Source: Adiantum capillus-veneris
Lineage: Eukaryota; Streptophyta; Polypodiopsida; Polypodiales; Pteridaceae
NCBI GenBank assembly: GCA_014529385.2
Contig: CM043953.1
Coordinates: 112,160,549-112,224,548, forward strand
Reading direction: 5' to 3'
Length of the DNA: 64,000 bases
Position 1 is the stretch's first letter. Each line of letters opens with the position of its first letter. Both the position numbers and the translations under genes were made by a program. This document shows positions 32,991-45,055 of the stretch, piece after piece. The notes under the pieces were generated by a model. It worked only from the letters and a program-made list of their open reading frames with translations, was not told where the DNA came from and did not search any database.

Positions 32991-34298
32991 CACTAGAATG
33001 GTAACCTAATAGGACATAAAAGTGTCCTTTCAGGGTTTTGGGAAAACATTCCAAAACCATAGTAGATACACTCATATTGAAAAATCCTTTCATGAGCTTA
33101 TAGTTCAATAACTATTACATATGGAAAAAATGAGAAACTTGTAATTTTTCTCATCCCTTGGTCACTACAAGCCTCCAAAGTTGATGGACCAATGCATTTT
33201 TCCCAAAACAGCAATTTCTTACGGTTGGTTGCATATAAATAAGAGTGGAGATTTTTGTAGGACATGAGATAAAATGCCCCGTTAACTTCAATGGGTTGGT
33301 GAACAAAACATACGGTTGCTTTTACCTCACTAATTTCTTTTTGGGCAAAAAAAAAGGTACAAAGCCATTCTGCGGACCTATCATCAAAGTTTCTATAGTC
33401 ACGCTCAATACAAATACTATATACATGTTTTCTTAGTTCCCTTTGGGCATCTCGATTCAAAAGCATCCATGGAGCATGTCAAAAGGATAATGGATCTCTT
33501 ACAATTGGAACCTTGGGGGCAATGATAAAGTGCTAAATACAGCAAACATGAAAAAACTAGGTTTAGCATTATGACCTCTAGAAACCCATAGAAACTACTC
33601 AATATCTAGCCAAGTTTGTAGTCTATGATTAGATATGGTTACTACCTACAAAATACACACAATTGGCCTAAGAAACTAGCAATATTGAGAAAGTTATACT
33701 TGCTACTCTAAAATGTATCGTATTCTTCAGCAATCAAAAAACTCAACCATCATTATATACTATGCTATATAGCATATTGGGTCCCCCAAAACTCAAGGAA
33801 GATTATCTTTATGTTATACATTACACTTACTTAATCAAAATTGAATTTGGATATCGGGAAATCCACCAAAAAAATCATAAAAGTGCTAATTTTGGCCAAA
33901 AGACAGGATTATGCAATTCTTGTAAATTGGTCATAACTTTCAATTTTAACACTTAGCTCTCCCTACAAGCATAAAAACATGATGAGAACTATGAAGGCCT
34001 AACCTCTAGCCATATAAACCTCACAAACATGAAGTTTAGAGTGGTATAGTTGCCAAAAATTGAAAAAAAAGCCAAAAACAGGACCCGTTTTTTCACACAG
34101 TTTAGGTTCAAAAATGTTGTGCAAGAGTAAGGTTAATGGTGAGATCGATACTCGAAAAAAAAAAGCTAAGTTTTTTTCAGCTCATAAGGCAACTTTGTGG
34201 ATATATAGCACCTAGAAATTCATTTTCATACTCGTGAAATAATTCAAGCAAAATGGTCACTTAACAGGACACAAAAGTGTCCTGTTACCATTCTAGTG
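32991..34298. mobile_element. piggyBac-like non-autonomous transposon, copy 2 (1308 bp, inverted to copy 1)
   Basis: Perfect 15-bp terminal inverted repeats CACTAGAATGGTAAC lie between TTAA (32987-32990) and TTAA (34299-34302). The element is the reverse complement of copy 1 in overall order, with substantial but incomplete identity. Removing it with one TTAA restores the RNase H frame across HKLNYPT. Terminal bases 6-8 differ between copies (GTT versus AAT) symmetrically at both ends of each copy, so the two represent subfamilies and not one copy with a damaged end. No transposase is encoded. Confidence 0.85.
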
Positions 34299-35535
34299 TT
34301 AACTTGTGTATAAGCAACTTACGAGATTAATAAGCTACTGGTTTTCCTTCTTGAGATAGAATGCCATTGATTGCTTGTCCACTTGCATCAGTGAGCACAA
34401 TGAATGTCTTTGAGAATTCTGGAAGATGTAGTATTTGAGCATTCACCAAAGCTTCTTTGAGTTTCACAAAACTAGCTTGAGAATGTTCATTCCAAGTAAA
34501 TACTTTAGCCTTCTTAAGCGTATTTGTCAATGGAGATGCAATCTTAACATAGCCTTGAATAAATGTACGATACCATCCTGTTAAACCAAGAAACCACGTA
34601 CTTTTCATAATGATTTCGGTGTAGATCAAGCTATAACAGCTTTGATTTTTACTTGGGTCAATAGAAACACTATCCTTGGATACAATAAATCCCAAATATT
34701 CCACCTTGTCAGAAGAAGGTGCATTTTCTACGTTTGGAAAAAGTTGATTTTGACCGAGAAGTTTAAGTACTCCCCGCACATGTTGTTCATGTTCTTCTAT
34801 GTCTTTTGAATAAACGAGGATATCATCAAAGAAGACAAGAACAAAATCATCAATATGCTCTTGAAACACATGGTCATGAGAGGATTAAAAGTTGCAGGAG
34901 CATTGGTAAGTCCAAAAGGCATAACTCTAAATTCATAATGTCCAAAACGAGTATTAAATCCTGTCTTTGGTATGTCCTCCTCCTTGATTCGAATTTGGTA
35001 ATACCCTGACTTAAGATCAATTTTTGTGAAGATAGAAACTTCATGAAATAGGGAAAGCAGCTCATCAATCCTGAGTATTGCATACTTATTCTTGACTGTT
35101 ACCTGGTTCAATCCATGATAATCATTACAAAGACGTAGTGTACCATCCTTCTTTCGATTAAAAAGAACAAAAGTACTCCATGGAGAAACATTGGGTCAAA
35201 TGAAGCCTTGTTCAAGCAGTTGAGTTAATTGCTCCTTGAGTTCCACAGATTCAAGTATTGACATTTTGTAAGGTCTACAGGCAACTGGTTGCATGATCAA
35301 AATCACGCTTGGGTGGTAACTATGGAAGTTCTTTGGAAAATACATCATCAAATTCTATTATTCATTCAGGTTCATGTGAATCTAACTTCTTCTCCTTAGG
35401 GTTAAGCTTTATTGTGTAAATCCTTTCATTTTTCCTATGACTCCTCATAAGTTTAGTAGAGTTCACTAGTCTAAGCTTAGGCTTTCTCCATTTCCCAATA
35501 GCTGTAACCCTAGACTTTTGGTCATTTTTTGAAAG
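34299..35535 (-). pseudogene. gypsy-B pol: reverse transcriptase and RNase H start
   Basis: RT runs leftwards from about 35.3 kb: KSGYYQIRI and [12 protein letters not shown] (about 34.99-34.88), the catalytic [11 protein letters not shown] (about 34.83), the VEYLGFIVS and GLTGWYRTFI words, then RNase H with the catalytic Asp in VLTDASGQAINGIL (34.39). A frameshift near 34.83-34.87 and internal stops break it. The right part, 35.3-35.53, links to protease and is poorly conserved. Confidence 0.88.
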
Positions 35536-35871
35536 TCAATGAAGCATCTTCACAATGTATGTGTCATTGGCTGTAAGACAATCTATTACTAGAACTCCAT
35601 CGTAGATTCCTATGGGTAAGACTCTGAAGTTTGGAGAAGTATTATGACCATCCAAAACAAAATACAAGTTACCCACTGAAGTAGAAGATCTAACCTTTCT
35701 ACCCGCAGCTAATTCTATCGTAAGGTCTATATCAAGGTGTTCAGGCAAAATGAGGCTTCTAATGCACTTAGGAGATATGGAAGAATGTGTACTCCCTGAA
35801 TAAATCAATAAGGTAAAATGGTTACCTTGATACTCCACTAGGGTTTGAATCACTGAAAATTTTTCATTCAC
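35536..35871 (-). pseudogene. gypsy-B protease (catalytic Asp lost)
   Basis: A retropepsin-like segment reads LLIYSGSTHSSISP where the family has a catalytic Asp before Ser-Gly. Here it is Tyr, so the enzyme cannot work. The downstream ILG/VID-like strand (VLVIDCLTANDTYIV) fits the second half of the fold. Confidence 0.8.
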
Positions 35872-36583
35872 TCCCTGATGTTCAATTGTAGCATGAACAT
35901 ACTTATTTGCTTGATTTCCTTCACCTCTAGCTCGTTGAGCTCTGTTAACTCGAGGTCTTCTCTGAGGTCTTTGATTTTATCCTCCCCCTGAACGAGGTTG
36001 ACGGTTAACATTTCTATTGTTGTTATTGTTGACAGGCGGTCCATTCCGAAGCGGATTGACTGGTCTAAAATTCCCTTGGTTTTGAGGTTGTCTCTGGTTT
36101 TGGTTAATGTTTTTCTGATTGAAGTTCCTCTCAATTGCTAATGGTATAGGTCTAAAATTACAAAATTTTGATTCAGATTGAAGTTCCTGCAATCATAATT
36201 GTCCACCAATCCTATGAAGCTTGAATTGTTAAATGGACAATCCCTGGATTGATGACGACGATCAAGACAAGTATAGCACAAACAATCCTGTCTCGTGTTC
36301 ATATGTAATAAGTTATCTCTTCTTTGTTGTGGAATTTCAGACATTTGTTCCTCCTTGGGGCAAGGCCTTTTCATTTCACAATCATGAACAGAATTCATCT
36401 TTTCGGTAGTAGATAAGTCTATTTTAATGGGTTTGCCTGCATCAAGGACATTTGCAAAATTGGTAAGACAAAGACTTTGGAGTCTAGTCTTTATAGGATT
36501 ATGTAACCCTGACACAAATTGAGCTACCTTGACCTCTTGAGTCATCCTTGCTTGAGAATACTTGACAAGGGTTAAGAAATGTT
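35872..36583 (-). pseudogene. gypsy-B gag, C-terminal half
   Basis: The minus strand starts next to the CACTA insertion with HFLTLVKYSQARMTQEVKV and continues through VAQFVSGLHNPIKTRLQSL, a classic plant gypsy gag stretch. It then gives a knuckle-like CYTCLDRRHQSRDCPF (36290-36240) and an Asn/Arg-rich tail. The knuckle is atypical (CX2CX4HX4C with Arg spacing) but has its four ligands. Frameshifts near 36.13 and 36.0 kb break the tail. Confidence 0.85.
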
Positions 36584-36720
36584 CACTACAAGAGGTACTT
36601 CACATTAGCAACGTTCGGAGTGCGACGCTCAAAAGTGAAAATCCAAGGAGTTGCTATGGGCGTCGCTATTTTCTTTGTTGCATAGCGATGCCTATAGCAA
36701 CACCGAAAGGGGTAAAAAAT
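36584..36720 (+). repeat. CACTA-1 left terminus and subterminal repeats
   Basis: The CACTA terminus is followed by motifs such as AGCAACGTTCGG, GCGTCGCTATT and TATAGCAAC. The same GCGTCGC, TATAGCGATG and GTTGCTAT words recur at the right end (45060-45250). In En/Spm elements such subterminal motifs bind the element's own regulatory protein. Confidence 0.75.
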
Positions 36721-36791
36721 AAATTGAGAGCGCCAAAAACTCAGATCTCAGATCTGAGTTTTGGCGCTCAAGCGAAAGAGGTAAACCCACG

Positions 36792-36798
<7 letters not shown>

Positions 36799-36834
<36 letters not shown>

Positions 36835-36835
36835 C

Positions 36836-36880
<45 letters not shown>

Positions 36881-36951
36881 AGAGTAAGGAGAGCCAGGTA
36901 TGCTCCTTCCCTCTCCTCTCTCTCATGTTCCCTTCCCCTCTTTCTCTCTCC

Positions 36952-37026
<75 letters not shown>

Positions 37027-37035
37027 TGTGTATTT

Positions 37036-37080
<45 letters not shown>

Positions 37081-37192
37081 GAAAAAACAAAGAGAAAGAG
37101 AAAAAGGGAGAGAGAGAGAGAAAAAAACAAACCAAAGAGAGAGAGAGAGGGAAAGAAGACAAAAAGAGAGAGGTAAGGGGAGAAAACAAAGA
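36799..37192. repeat. compound microsatellite: (CT)n (CA)n (TC)n (CA)n (GA)n
   Basis: Alternating blocks: CT at 36799-36830, CA at 36839-36876, TC at about 36940-36982, CA at 36982-37024, then GA-rich text to about 37192. Blocks with complementary repeats lie in inverted order (CT..GA), so the region could fold back. All long frames through it are repeat translation. Confidence 0.95.
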
Positions 37193-37235
37193 GAGATAGA
37201 TTAAAAAAATAGAGAAAACATGAAAAGAAATATTA

Positions 37236-37780
37236 TATTAAGATTTAGGGTTAAGTTAAATTTAAAATTACATTTAAAATTAGGTTAGATTAAGATCTAA
37301 AATTAAATTAGATTACATTTAACTTATATTAATATTTATGCTAAATTTAAAATTAGGTCATATTTAAGATTAGGTTAAGATTAAATTGAATTTAAGATTA
37401 GGTTAGGTTACATTTAGGTTTAGGTTTGATTTATGTTTATGTTGTGTTTAAGACTATGTTAGATTTAGATTTACGTTAGATTTAAAATTAGAGCAAGATT
37501 AAGATTAGCTAGGTTAGATTTAAGTTAGATTACATTTAGGTTTAGGATTTAAGATTCGATTAGATTTAGGTTTATGTTGAGTTTAAGATTAGATTAGATT
37601 TAGATTTAAGATTAAGAGGATTTAGATTTAAGTTAGATTACATTTAGGTTTAGGTTAGATTTAAGATTAGATTAGGTTTAGGTTTATGTTTATGTTGAGT
37701 TTAATATTAGATTAGATATAGATTTATGTTAGATTTAAGAATAGATTAGATTAGATTTAGGTTAGATTTTAAGGCATGTC
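37236..37780. repeat. degenerate TTAGRTT/ATTTAAGATTAGG array
   Basis: Hundreds of bases built from variants of TTAGGTTTA, TTAGATT and TTTAAGATTAG. It resembles degraded telomere-type repeats but is not the plant TTTAGGG unit. A related TTAGGTTATAGG array occupies the equivalent place in CACTA-2 (46.3-48.1 kb). Confidence 0.85.
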
Positions 37781-38346
37781 AATGAAGGCTTTGCCCAAAG
37801 AGCAAACACTAGGTACACAACAATATGTACATTCCCATCAGAATCTGACACCTATTGACTCACCCACTAACCATGTTCAATTACACCATATGTTCAATTA
37901 GGTTAGATTTAAGATTAAATTTTGGATTTAATTTTTATATTAAAATCTACCTTCGGGATTACAGGAAAAAATTAGAGTTAGGCGAACCGTGATCCCTCTC
38001 TTCCTCTCTACGGATGTGACCTTAAGTTGGAAAGCTTTCAACGACATGATACTCAGATTGGAGGCCAACATGTAATGTGCTAAGTAATCCCTCAAACAAG
38101 GATCGGCTGTGAAGAGATGTTAAGATGCTGTGAATTGCTATAACTAGAGAAGAGACAAAGGAGTTTTGTCCACTACATGCACTATCATGTAAATGTGGAT
38201 GTGCAGATTTCTCGTACGCACAAATACAGGCATTGACCAATAAAGAAGAGATTATAACCCAGTGGTTCGGATCTTCATGCACCTCTAGACCAAAGTGTGT
38301 GGGGATCGGACATGACTAGACAATGTGAGGTAGTTTACATTGTGAA

Positions 38347-38407
<61 letters not shown>

Positions 38408-38465
38408 GGAGGATGACAAGAGAAGATTAAATTTATGTCCAAGTTATAAGGTTTTTACATTCATA
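37781..38465. other. CACTA-1 non-coding left part with (GA)n at 38348-38407
   Basis: Between the TTAG array and the transposase start. It holds one copy (38230-38336) of the unit that is tandemly repeated in CACTA-2 at 48.2-48.5 kb, then a ~60-bp GA run. No gene seen. Confidence 0.7.
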
Positions 38466-41207
38466 ATGAGCAGTGACAAGGATGTCGGGCCATCCAACCG
38501 AAACACCTATCTCTCAGCAAGGATCTTATGTCCTTGTAATCAATGCAAGCATGATGTGCGATGAACAAGATGCATTTCTTTGCAGCATATTTGTGAATTG
38601 GAGAGTTTCATCCATCTATTATAGATCAATTTGTTTCCATTTATAACTCGTCGAACTCTAATGTTGGCCAACAGACAACAATCTTGCAACCCAATAGACG
38701 CGTTTGCAGGCGCTTTGGTCAAACAGCATACGTGAGGCCACAAGATGTAGCCTCTAAGAGCTTGGAGGATGATCATGCACACCACATTCCCAACGAGGCA
38801 ATGTCTGGGCCCTAGATCAATGAAATATCGAGACAATCATGGATTCAGAAAGGCTTATCTATGATGATATGAAAAGTGAAGCCAATACGCCATTGTATGA
38901 CGGAGCACGTGTGTCTAGATTGAAAGTGCTCCTGGTTTTTTTCAACATGCAGGCGAAGTTTGGATGGAGTGACACTAGAATCACAGTTCTTTTTAGGTGA
39001 TCCATTATAATGTGTTTACTTCAATAAAAAACTCCAGATGTATAATGATCTGATAGATTACTTACACAACAGTACCGCATTTTTTTCACTGTGTAGATTG
39101 CTCAAAGAGCACATACTGCCAGCTCATAATGTGATACTAGATTCCAAAGAGGAAGCAAGAAAGATCTTGTGAAACATGGGGATGGATTACAATTTGATTC
39201 ACGATTGTCCTAACAACTGCATTCTTTTCAGAGGGGAATACATAGACATGGAGAAGTGTCCAAAATGTGATTCCGAGAGGTATCGAGTAGATCTCCATGG
39301 ACAAGAAATTTTGCAAAAGGTTTTGCAACATTTTCCTCTGCTTCCTCGCATCAAGCATTTCTTTGAACGTAAGTGCATGGCCGCCCTAGCATCATGGCAC
39401 GAGGAGAATAGATCTTCGGATGGTGTGCTACAGATTCTTGCAAATTGTGCAGCGTGGAAACATATAGGCGATACATGGCCGGATTTAACCAGGGAAGCGC
39501 AAAATTTGCGCATAGTCCTATGGATGGCATAAATCCATTTGGTCAGAGATCAACATCTTACAGTGTATGGCCCGTTGTCATCATCAACTACAACATTCCC
39601 CCGTGGTTGACTACCAAGAAGGGGCACCTATTTCTAAGCTTGACTGCACGCGGGGGTGGTATAAAGTGAAGAATATGGATGTGTATCTTTGTCTACTATT
39701 GGAAGAGCTACAACAATTGTGGACTGGCATAGAAGTGGTGGATATGAGACAACACACACATTGACAGAATGCTTTGATCAGAGGTATTCTAATGTGGACC
39801 ATGCATGACTATCCCAGACTAATAGAATGCTTAGGGGATTTACACTCAAACTCAAACACTACAAATCTTGGTTATCTATTGTCATGTGTATACATGCAGG
39901 GCTTCAAACAAGCGGATATAGAGCATGTGTCACATGTGGACCTAGACTTAATGCACGTCGAGCACCCTCACTAAAGATGAAAATCTTTAAAGGTCATCAA
40001 GCGTATCTTCGAGACAATCATGAGTTACGCGATGACTTCTTGGGAAGAGAGCCATCAAGGATGTCTGCATAAGCATGGTTAGAGAAGAAGGGGATGTGTG
40101 ATGACGGTTTGCCCCCAGGGATGAAGAGACTTTCTCTATGGTACAAGTTACCATATTGGCGCAGACTCATGATCAATCACTTGCTCAATCCAATGCACAT
40201 ATTCAAGAATGTGGGTAATCTTCTATGGGATCATCTGATCAGCAAGAACAATACTTTGGGAGCCAGGGTTGACCTTAGAAATGTGGATCGTATGGAGCAA
40301 TATTGGCCGCAGACATCACTTGATGGATTGATAAAACTCCCTAAAGTTCCATGGATTGTGACAGGAGCCCAAGAATGCAAATTAAAAGAGACCATTCGAT
40401 CTGTGTGGACCCTTGCTGGTGTAATGCACTTGCTCTGAACGTGTTTCACTAAAGAAGGGACGCTTAACTGTTTGAAGTCACATGACTGGCATAAAATGTG
40501 TCAGGTATGTTTGAAGTTGAATATATCAGAGTGGAAATTGTGTAACAAATTTTTTTGTGGACTTTAATATCATTGCTAAACGTGTTTTTCAATTTATTTT
40601 ACCGATGGCCATTGAGGGATGTTTGTCTGCTGACGTCCGTATCACAATCTACAAACTTGTGAAGTTGGTGCAATGGATCTCACAAAAAGGAGATCAATGT
40701 AGACTCCATACCATTTGCCAAACTAAACACTATGGAGGTTGTGTGCATGTTTGATAAACACTTTCCTACTACCATGCTAACCCTTCAGGTGCATCTTCTT
40801 GTTCACATAGTTGATGAGGTGGAAATAGCTCGCACAGTACATTCAAGATGGATGTTCTTTTTAGAATGTTTTATGAAAACACTCAAGGGATATGTGCGTT
40901 AGAAGGCATGTCCGAAGGGTAGCATGGCAGAAGGTTGGCTAGTATCAGAGTCCCTAGTTTACATTGGAGAGTGGCTAGACAGATTTGATAAAGCCCGAGA
41001 CACACTATCGTGAAGCATAGATGATGAGCGCATATCTAGGATTTTCATGTGCAATCTCAGTGTTGAGAAGAAGATGACGGAAGATCTAGAGGCTAAAATC
41101 AACCGATTCTACATGCTTCACAATCCAGTGATGCAAAAGTGGATTTCACAATACAAGGATGCAAAGCAAGAGCAACAAAGGGCACGAATGGAGTGGTGAC
41201 GGGGAAG
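38466..41207 (+). pseudogene. CACTA-1 TNP2-type transposase (Transposase_21 family), broken
   Basis: The coding region begins at ATG 38466 with the N-terminal zinc-binding Transpos_assoc-like motif (CPCNQCKH, then QHIC). The transposase body follows: MDYNLIHDCPNNCILFRGEY with KCPKC (39180-39270), the INPFGQRSTSYSVWPVV segment (39527-39580), LLEELQQLW (39700), LPYWRRLMINHLLNPMHIFKNV (40150-40215), LPMAIEGCLSADV, and a DUF4218-like end (VHLLVHIVDEVEIA, then GSMAEGWLVSESLVY, 40790-40960). Introns may account for some gaps, but several stops and frame changes fall inside conserved blocks, so it is a pseudogene. The protein would cut and join CACTA ends. Confidence 0.88.
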
Positions 41208-41389
41208 ACGACCCCCGATGCTTTATCCGACAGGTCTCGAGAGCCTACCAACATTCATGAGCTAACAATGCGGTGAAGAAGTAGCTGAGGAGAAGTGGGA
41301 GTACTCTAGGGGTTGCGCGACCAACGTAAGTTTGCAATGTACGACTAGCAACGTTCTAGATTTTTGAACAGCCACTCATAATCTTTGTT

Positions 41390-41790
41390 GGTTGTAGTAT
41401 AATTCATACACAGCAACATGGTATAAAGGTCGACATTTTAGGGTAGAATGGATCGATAAAAAGCGTCCTACACAAGATTGTGGAATCATGGAAAAATTTG
41501 AACAGTCCAGTCGACGACGGTCCTATGGCGGCGGAACTCACTTACTTTGGCACACTACAAGAGATTTTGAGGATTGATTGTAGAGAATGTTTTGTCGACT
41601 TGCTCGACGTGCAATGGTTCAAGATAAACATGGAGGGTTGCAACGCTACTGTGCGCAGAGAAGAGTCTGGTTTTCTTGAGGTGGATTCAATTAAAAAATG
41701 GACCGACCTAAGAGATACTTTTGTAATGCCCAAGCATTGTGAACAAGTAAGTCTGTAAATATTTACCATCTAATAAATTAATAAGTTATG
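41390..41790 (+). pseudogene. CACTA-1 DUF4216 region
   Basis: From about 41480 the plus strand reads YFGTLQEILRIDC, VDLLDVQWFKINMEGC and DTFVMPKHCEQV, the pattern of DUF4216, which lies C-terminal to TNP2 in plant CACTA transposases. About 90 codons are open, but the frame is not continuous with the upstream transposase. Confidence 0.82.
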
Positions 41791-42121
41791 TTCTTGGAAG
41801 CTCTCATGTAAGTTATGTAGCTCTGGCACGTGATATTTCATCCTACAAAGTCTGCATCAAACTGGTGGTACCTCATAGAGGTAGCCCCTTGTAGTGCATG
41901 GACGTTTGAGGGCTACCATGTGCCAATCAGAGCATGTAATCGAGAAAACCATGGCAAATAAAAAAGAAATTTAATCTATGACCAGAGTGTCTTGTCACAG
42001 CTACATATAAAAGGCATGTTGTCCAAGACATAGATTTTACAAGATATGTAGAATGCACACAGGAGACAAATTCACAAGAAATTCACACGAATCTCTCTAC
42101 ATAGGAATCCCTCCCCCTTTA

Positions 42122-42124
42122 TGA

Positions 42125-42187
<63 letters not shown>
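42122..42187. repeat. (TC)n microsatellite, ~66 bp
   Basis: A pure CT dinucleotide run with one CG interruption near its right end. Confidence 0.95.
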
Positions 42188-42189
<2 letters not shown>

Positions 42190-42329
42190 CTACACAGGAA
42201 TCCCTCTCCCTACTATCTATAGTATAGATTATAACTTGTCCATGTTTTCTTCTCCATTCAATATTAAGATTAAATTTTCGTGTGTTTAATGCACATATGG
42301 ATGATGATGAGTTTCTTTCTTCTTTGTCA

Positions 42330-43390
42330 CCCTAGCAGAGGAGGTGGCACAATCACATCGTTCCACTCCTTCAGTGTCTCCCTCTGTTTTGGTGTATTCA
42401 GCATGCTCCAAAGCTTCGGTGTCAATGAGACGATCTTCACACTCATCTAGGCACCGACGCTCTAGTGGTGGCGGTGGCAGTTGCTGTGGGGATGCTACCG
42501 CTAATGCCTCAACACCGCCCCATGTTCAACGACGCTCCTTACCTTCCTCTTCTTTTCCTGTTCCCACACCAGCCACGATATCTCCATCTATGCTAGGTTT
42601 TACAAGGCTATTGACCGTTCTTGGCTACACACCACTAGCTACTGCTCCGAGAGTCACCCCAGTCGACACTCCTCGCTCCAAGGCCCAGGCTCAAGTGGAG
42701 ACACCTCATGTCCCTACCCCTATTGAGACGCCACTAGAGACCCTATCGAGACACCTGGTTCACATATCATAGGCAAGAGGTCTTCTCATACTCGATCAAC
42801 ATCAGCGACGGCATCATCTTGGATGACAAAGGCAAAAAGGTAATCTCGTGCATGCGCGGTCTTCGCTCTTAGGTGTTTAGACACTACATACTAAACACCT
42901 GGAGTGAAGTGCCAAATGAATTAAAAGACAAATTCATCACCATGCTGCATGACGAGTTTCCCGTGTCAAGTTTGAATGAGTGCTTCACTGAAGACCTGAT
43001 GAAATGAAGGTTTGACCGCACGAATACTGCAAGGACAAGGGTTCTGAAGTACAAAAAATTAATAAAGCATGGGTGGAACAGACCAGATTGTCTGGCCAAT
43101 AAATATTGGAAGAATCCAAAGCAGGCAGCATGCAAGAATCCTGACAAGTGGAAGCAACAAAAGGAGGCAGCCAAAGCGCGAGTAGAGGCAGGGACCTCAC
43201 ACCACTTGGAGAGTGACGGTGTGACGTGTTTTGGCGAAATGGTGCGGACCACCCCAAAGTCTTTGAGAGATGTTTTTTGGTTCTCTCAGACCTCTTGGAT
43301 GTTAATAAAGCATGCTTGTACAAAGTGTACAAAGGTGGTGTGTGCCAGCTGTCTTTACACATGCGGGCTAGTTGTGCGGGGTACATAGTT
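42330..43390 (+). pseudogene. CACTA-1 second ORF (Transposase_24-like)
   Basis: The N-terminal part is Ser/Pro-rich (SSRHRRSSGGGGSCCGD, 42440-42500), matching the same tract in CACTA-2 at 50.37 kb. The conserved domain reads WSEVPNELKDKFITML, FDRTNTARTRVLKYKKLI, NPDKWKQQKEAAKARVEAG, in different frames between 42.87 and 43.25 kb. This is the plant transposase_24 pattern found as the second gene of En/Spm relatives. Stops at 42872 and 43006 and frame changes show decay. Confidence 0.75.
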
Positions 43391-45055
43391 TTGCTGTTTT
43401 TGTACATAGAAGTGTCGAGACCTCAAAGTCTGAGTTAGTGCTTTAAAAATATGAAGAAAAACTGACTTTTTATCAGCTTGGGGTCATGAGTGAGTGGGAG
43501 TTTTCAGCTGTGAAGAAGAAAGCCTCTCTTGCTGCAGTCTGCGGTGGTGAGTGGGGGTTGTGTAGTGGAGGTGCCCGTGTGTGTGTGCGAGGGCCTAGAG
43601 CCTTGATTGGAGAGTGTGTCTCTCATCAAGAAGGCCATGAAAATGGGTGGTGACCTCTGCACTTTCACCCCTCTTCTCTCTTTTTCGTGATGGAAGTTGC
43701 GTGAAGCGGAGCTTTCTTGTACGCGTATGCCAGCTACTCAGGTTTGGCAGTGAAAGCCCCTTCTTATTGTTGTGAATGGGAGGTTGTTTCCCCATGTTTT
43801 CCATGGTTTTTTCTGAGTTTTTTGGCTGAGCATCATGAGTTTTTGTATAACTCATGATTGGCATGGTTTTTGATGGGTTTGTGTGCATGGTTGGGAGCAA
43901 CTTTGGAGCCCCTTCCTGCATATGCAAGGGCTGCTGAGATGGTGTGAGGGTATGGTGTTTATGAACAAAAGTGTAGATATTTTTCTTTGTTTTCATTGGT
44001 TTGTTTTCCCAAAATTTAGTGCCTTTTTTGCTTCCTTGACTGCAATTGATCATAGCTAGCGCTATGACAGTATAGAGGGAAGCTAGTCGAGTGTAGGCGG
44101 GGTTTTGTGCATGCAAGGGTGAGTGTGTTTGTGAGTGGAGATTGGATCCTATCCTCTTGTGAGAGATAATTTACTTTTCCTCATATATCTTGTGAGTATG
44201 GAGGTGTTATAGAGGCCACCCCCCAATCCTTCACAACGGGTGGGCATCGTTTGAGGCCGATTTTGTAAGTGTTTTTGCATTGCTCTTTAGGTTTGGTAGC
44301 TACGTATATTTGTACTTTTAAATTCTAAAATAATGGATTCTTTGTGTATTTTGAATAGTGGTCAATGACAGGACGTGAGCCCACACCGTACAAGCGCGAG
44401 TATGCAGGCTGAAAGGGCTTAAACGCCCTGATGGACATTCTGAGTTCTCGCGGTGGCATGGCTAGTATTTCACTTTACTCTTTTACATTTGTTATATTCT
44501 AATGATAAGCTAAGAAAATAGATTTTTTTGTAGCTATATGTTTATACTTACAGAAAGTCTGAATCCGACAGATAGGCCGCTTGGATGCGATGGGACGTCT
44601 GATTAGATGAGGTCAATCTAGCCATAGCCAGATAGCATTAGTTTCCTTTTTTCATAGCATGTATAATGAGATGACTTGTATACGTATTTTGTAAGTATTT
44701 AAAAACCATGTATTTTCGCAATAATGACAATTGTGTTGTAACTATTACATTTGCAAAGCTTAACAATCAAGTGATTTTGCCTATGATGTGTGTAATTGTC
44801 ATCGATATACTTTCGTCAATTTACTTTTGTCCAATTACTTTTGTCAGTTTTGTATCTTTATTCTACAAACAATACTATGCATGATGGAGTTAATGGTTAT
44901 ATTGTCTTGTGGGTGACTACTTTGGGTCTATACCTTGCACTTTCTTTCAAAGGTGAATATGGGCTGATCTTGGATTCATTTAGGTTTACTCTATTCTGGT
45001 AACATTTAATATGGTTGATGGGTGAATGCCCTGTCACCCAAATTTTTTTACTCTC
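43391..45055. other. CACTA-1 non-coding right part
   Basis: No gene supported. A 173-codon minus-strand frame at 43595-44116 has no recognisable domain and lies opposite GT-rich text; I treat it as chance. Short coding-like words resume near 44.35 kb (DVSPHRTSASMQAERA, plus strand), possibly a last exon of the second ORF. Confidence 0.4.

Noticed and set aside
38229-38300. Possible tRNA gene (GGTTCGGATC B-box-like word)
   Set aside because: No A box at the right distance, no acceptor-stem pairing visible, and the unit is a repeated part of the CACTA family.
43595-44116. 173-codon minus-strand frame
   Set aside because: Low-complexity composition, no domain, opposite to GT-rich transposon filler with decaying plus-strand coding words nearby.
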